Part shown: positions 4,149 through 6,149 of the stretch, piece by piece | Position numbering within the stretch: position 1 is the first letter of the stretch | Layout: each line of letters begins with the position of its first letter | NCBI RefSeq assembly: GCF_001280005.1 | Contig: NZ_LGDW01000136.1 | Coordinates: 1-6,149, forward strand | Direction of reading: 5' to 3' | DNA: 6,149 nucleotides | Source: Streptomyces sp. NRRL WC-3618 | Lineage (GTDB): Bacteria; Actinomycetota; Actinomycetes; Streptomycetales; Streptomycetaceae | Notes under the pieces: model-generated | The model's input: the letters and a program-made list of their open reading frames with translations, nothing else | The model's database searches: none | Told to the model about the DNA's origin: nothing | Made by a program: the position numbers and the translations under genes

Positions 4149-6002
4149 TCAGCCCAGCTTGGACACGTCCCGGATCGCGCCCTTGTCGGCGCTCGTCGCC
4201 ATCGCGGCGTACGCGCGCAGGGCGGCGGAGACCTTGCGCTCGCGGGAAACGGGGGCGTAGACGCCGTTCAGGGCGTCGCGGCGGGCCGCCAACTCGTCGT
4301 CCGGGACCAGCAGTTCGATCGTGCGGTTCGGGATGTCGATGCGGATGCGGTCGCCGTTGTTGACGAGGGCGATCGTGCCGCCGGAGGCCGCCTCGGGGGA
4401 GGCGTGGCCGATGGAGAGGCCCGAGGTGCCGCCGGAGAAGCGGCCGTCCGTGATCAGGGCGCAGGTCTTGCCGAGGCCGCGGCCCTTGAGGAAGGAGGTC
4501 GGGTAGAGCATCTCCTGCATGCCGGGGCCGCCCTTGGGGCCCTCGTAGCGGATGACGACGACGTCGCCGTGCGTGATCTGCTTGTTGAGGATCTTCTCGA
4601 CGGCCTCTTCCTGCGACTCGCAGACGACCGCGGGGCCCTCGAAGGTCCAGATCGACTCGTCGACGCCGGCCGTCTTCACGACACAGCCGTCGACGGCGAG
4701 GTTGCCCTTGAGGACCGCCAGGCCTCCGTCCTTGGAGTACGCGTGCTCAGCGCTGCGGATGCAGCCGCCGGCGGCGTCCACGTCCAGGGCCTCCCAGCGC
4801 TCCGACTGGGAGAAGGCCTCGGCGGAACGGACGCAGCCCGGTGCCGCGTGCCACAGCTCCAGGGCCTCCGGCGACGGGGAGCCGCCGCGCACGTCCCAGG
4901 TCTTCAGCCAGTCCGCGAGGGACGAGCTGTGAACCGAGTTCACGTCCTCGTTGAGCAGGCCGGCGCGGTGCAGCTCGCCGAGGAGGGCGGGGATGCCGCC
5001 GGCCCGGTGCACGTCCTCCATGTAGTACGTGCGGTCCTTGGCGACGTTCGGCGCGACCTTCGCCAGACACGGGACGCGGCGCGAGACCTCGTTGATGTCG
5101 TCCAGGTCGAACGCGACGCCCGCCTCCTGGGCCGCGGCCAGCAGGTGCAGGATCGTGTTGGTCGAGCCGCCCATCGCGATGTCGAGCGCCATGGCGTTCT
5201 GGAAGGCCGCGAAGGTGGCGACGTTGCGCGGCAGGACCGTCTCGTCGTCCTGCTCGTAGTAGCGGCGGGTGATGTCCATCACCGTGCGGCCGGCGTTCTC
5301 GTACAGGGCCTTGCGGGCCGTGTGCGTGGCCAGGACCGAGCCGTTGCCGGGGAGGGCGAGGCCGATGGCCTCCGCGAGGCAGTTCATCGAGTTGGCCGTG
5401 AACATGCCGGAACAGGAACCGCAGGTCGGACAGGCGTTCTCCTCGATACGGAGGATGTCCTCGTCCGAGATCTTCTCGTTCACGGCGTCGGAGATCGCGT
5501 CGACCAGGTCGAGCGTACGGACCGTGCCGTCCACGAGGGTGGCCCGGCCGGATTCCATCGGGCCGCCGGAGACGAAGACCGTGGGGATGTTGAGCCGCAG
5601 GGCGGCGTTCAGCATGCCCGGGGTGATCTTGTCGCAGTTGGAGATGCAGATCAGGGCGTCGGCGCAGTGGGCCTCGACCATGTACTCGACCGAGTCCGCG
5701 ATGAGGTCGCGGGAGGGGAGGGAGTACAGCATGCCGCCGTGGCCCATCGCGATGCCGTCGTCGACGGCGATCGTGTTGAACTCGCGCGGGATGCCTCCGG
5801 CGGCGGTGATGGCCTCGCTGACGATGCGGCCGACCGGCTGGAGGTGGGTGTGGCCGGGCACGAACTCGGTGAAGCTGTTCGCGACGGCGATGATCGGCTT
5901 CCGCCCGATGTCGGCACCCGGTACACCGGAGGCGCGCATAAGGGCGCGGGCGCCCGCCATGTTGCGGCCGTGGGTGACTGTGCGGGACCTCAGCTCGGGC
6001 AT
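4149..6002 (-). CDS. ilvD: Dihydroxy-acid dehydratase
   Basis: This 617-residue protein has nearly the same length as E. coli IlvD. It catalyses dehydration of 2,3-dihydroxy-isovalerate and 2,3-dihydroxy-3-methylvalerate to the 2-keto acids, the third common step of valine, leucine and isoleucine synthesis and a source of pantothenate precursor, in the cytosol. Visible family motifs are DDGIAMGH (81-88, Mg-binding aspartates), [12 protein letters not shown] (119-130, with cluster Cys123 and the metal-site Lys125), [20 protein letters not shown] (190-209, with cluster cysteine) and [19 protein letters not shown] (520-538, with the conserved catalytic serine S523). The segment [13 protein letters not shown] has no cysteine where plant and mycobacterial [2Fe-2S] enzymes have one, so an E. 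coli-like oxygen-sensitive [4Fe-4S] cluster is inferred. The ATG start is preceded by AAGGAG 14 bases away and a GAGG 9 bases away. It is apparently single and faces the kinase gene. Confidence 0.97.
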   Translation of the reverse strand: MPELRSRTVTHGRNMAGARALMRASGVPGADIGRKPIIAVANSFTEFVPGHTHLQPVGRIVSEAITAAGGIPREFNTIAVDDGIAMGHGGMLYSLPSRDLIADSVEYMVEAHCADALICISNCDKITPGMLNAALRLNIPTVFVSGGPMESGRATLVDGTVRTLDLVDAISDAVNEKISDEDILRIEENACPTCGSCSGMFTANSMNCLAEAIGLALPGNGSVLATHTARKALYENAGRTVMDITRRYYEQDDETVLPRNVATFAAFQNAMALDIAMGGSTNTILHLLAAAQEAGVAFDLDDINEVSRRVPCLAKVAPNVAKDRTYYMEDVHRAGGIPALLGELHRAGLLNEDVNSVHSSSLADWLKTWDVRGGSPSPEALELWHAAPGCVRSAEAFSQSERWEALDVDAAGGCIRSAEHAYSKDGGLAVLKGNLAVDGCVVKTAGVDESIWTFEGPAVVCESQEEAVEKILNKQITHGDVVVIRYEGPKGGPGMQEMLYPTSFLKGRGLGKTCALITDGRFSGGTSGLSIGHASPEAASGGTIALVNNGDRIRIDIPNRTIELLVPDDELAARRDALNGVYAPVSRERKVSAALRAYAAMATSADKGAIRDVSKLG

Positions 6003-6149
6003 CTTCGCTCGCCTCGCTCCTTCAGAGAGTTATGACTCCGTCGAGCGTACGCCGGATATCCAGTGGGCGGACACTTCGTCCGGAATGCGGGATGGGTGTC
6101 TCGGGTTTCGGGTTTCGGGTGCGGGTTCGGACGCGGCTCAGGCTCGGCT
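6003..6149 (-). promoter_or_regulatory. Upstream region of ilvD
   Basis: This region has no convincing gene. Near the start codon are GAGG (6012-6015) and AAGGAG (6017-6022, minus strand). A TACGCT (6044-6049) has the TANNNT form of a -10 but no good -35. There is an 8-bp palindrome GGATATCC (6054-6061), a weak inverted repeat CGGAC-N5-GTCCG (6068-6082) and a short run of CGGGTTT-like units (about 6102-6128). A 14-codon frame from GTG reads MSAHWISGVRSTES; it is not rich in Leu, Ile or Val, so an attenuator leader peptide is not supported. Confidence 0.4.

Noticed and set aside
4140..6035. A 631-codon open frame on the plus strand opposite ilvD
   Set aside because: Its composition is Val/Asp/Arg/Gly-rich with no domain pattern, and the minus strand encodes a textbook IlvD with all motifs. 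Long antisense frames are normal opposite high-GC genes.
6023..6070. Possible short leader peptide before ilvD (GTG frame of 14 codons)
   Set aside because: No run of Leu, Ile or Val codons, no terminator/antiterminator pair seen, and no clear ribosome binding site.

Overview
The window comes from a high-GC actinomycete, almost certainly a Streptomyces or close relative. Codons end mostly in G or C, and GTG and TTG are used as starts. A Ser/Thr kinase carries a PQQ-type beta-propeller, and several proteins (SulP STAS tail, SH3-like protein, three-helix membrane protein) look like Streptomyces families. These assignments come from reading the sequence only; no database search was run.

Layout, left to right. 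Positions 1-318 (+) are the 3' end of a SulP-type anion transporter, cut by the window edge. Facing it, and sharing a TTAA across both stop codons, is a remnant of a class I SAM-dependent methyltransferase (315-about 775, -). The remnant keeps the SAM-binding core but has lost its N-terminus, start codon and normal C-terminus, and it carries an apparent frameshift in a G-rich tract. Next on the minus strand is a small three-helix membrane protein (785-1282) with a proline-rich N-terminus and what looks like a leaderless promoter. Then comes a 109-residue SH3-like protein (1352-1681, -), which is unusual in having no signal peptide. A 183-bp divergent intergenic region separates it from a transmembrane Ser/Thr kinase with an external beta-propeller (1865-4042, +). 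The kinase converges on ilvD, dihydroxy-acid dehydratase (4149-6002, -), with a perfect bidirectional hairpin terminator between them. The last about 147 bp hold the upstream region of ilvD.

Functionally, ilvD is housekeeping branched-chain amino acid synthesis, and the SulP gene is an unrelated transporter. The kinase and the SH3-like gene are divergent and share a regulatory region. That region contains a GTTTC-N14-GGGTAT sequence reading into the SH3-like gene, which fits a sigma-B-type stress promoter. Two inverted repeats flank it, one just upstream of the -35 and one at the predicted transcript 5' end. This divergent control region and the decayed methyltransferase locus are the parts most worth a second look. 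I see no mobile element, CRISPR array, RNA gene or clearly novel multi-gene system.
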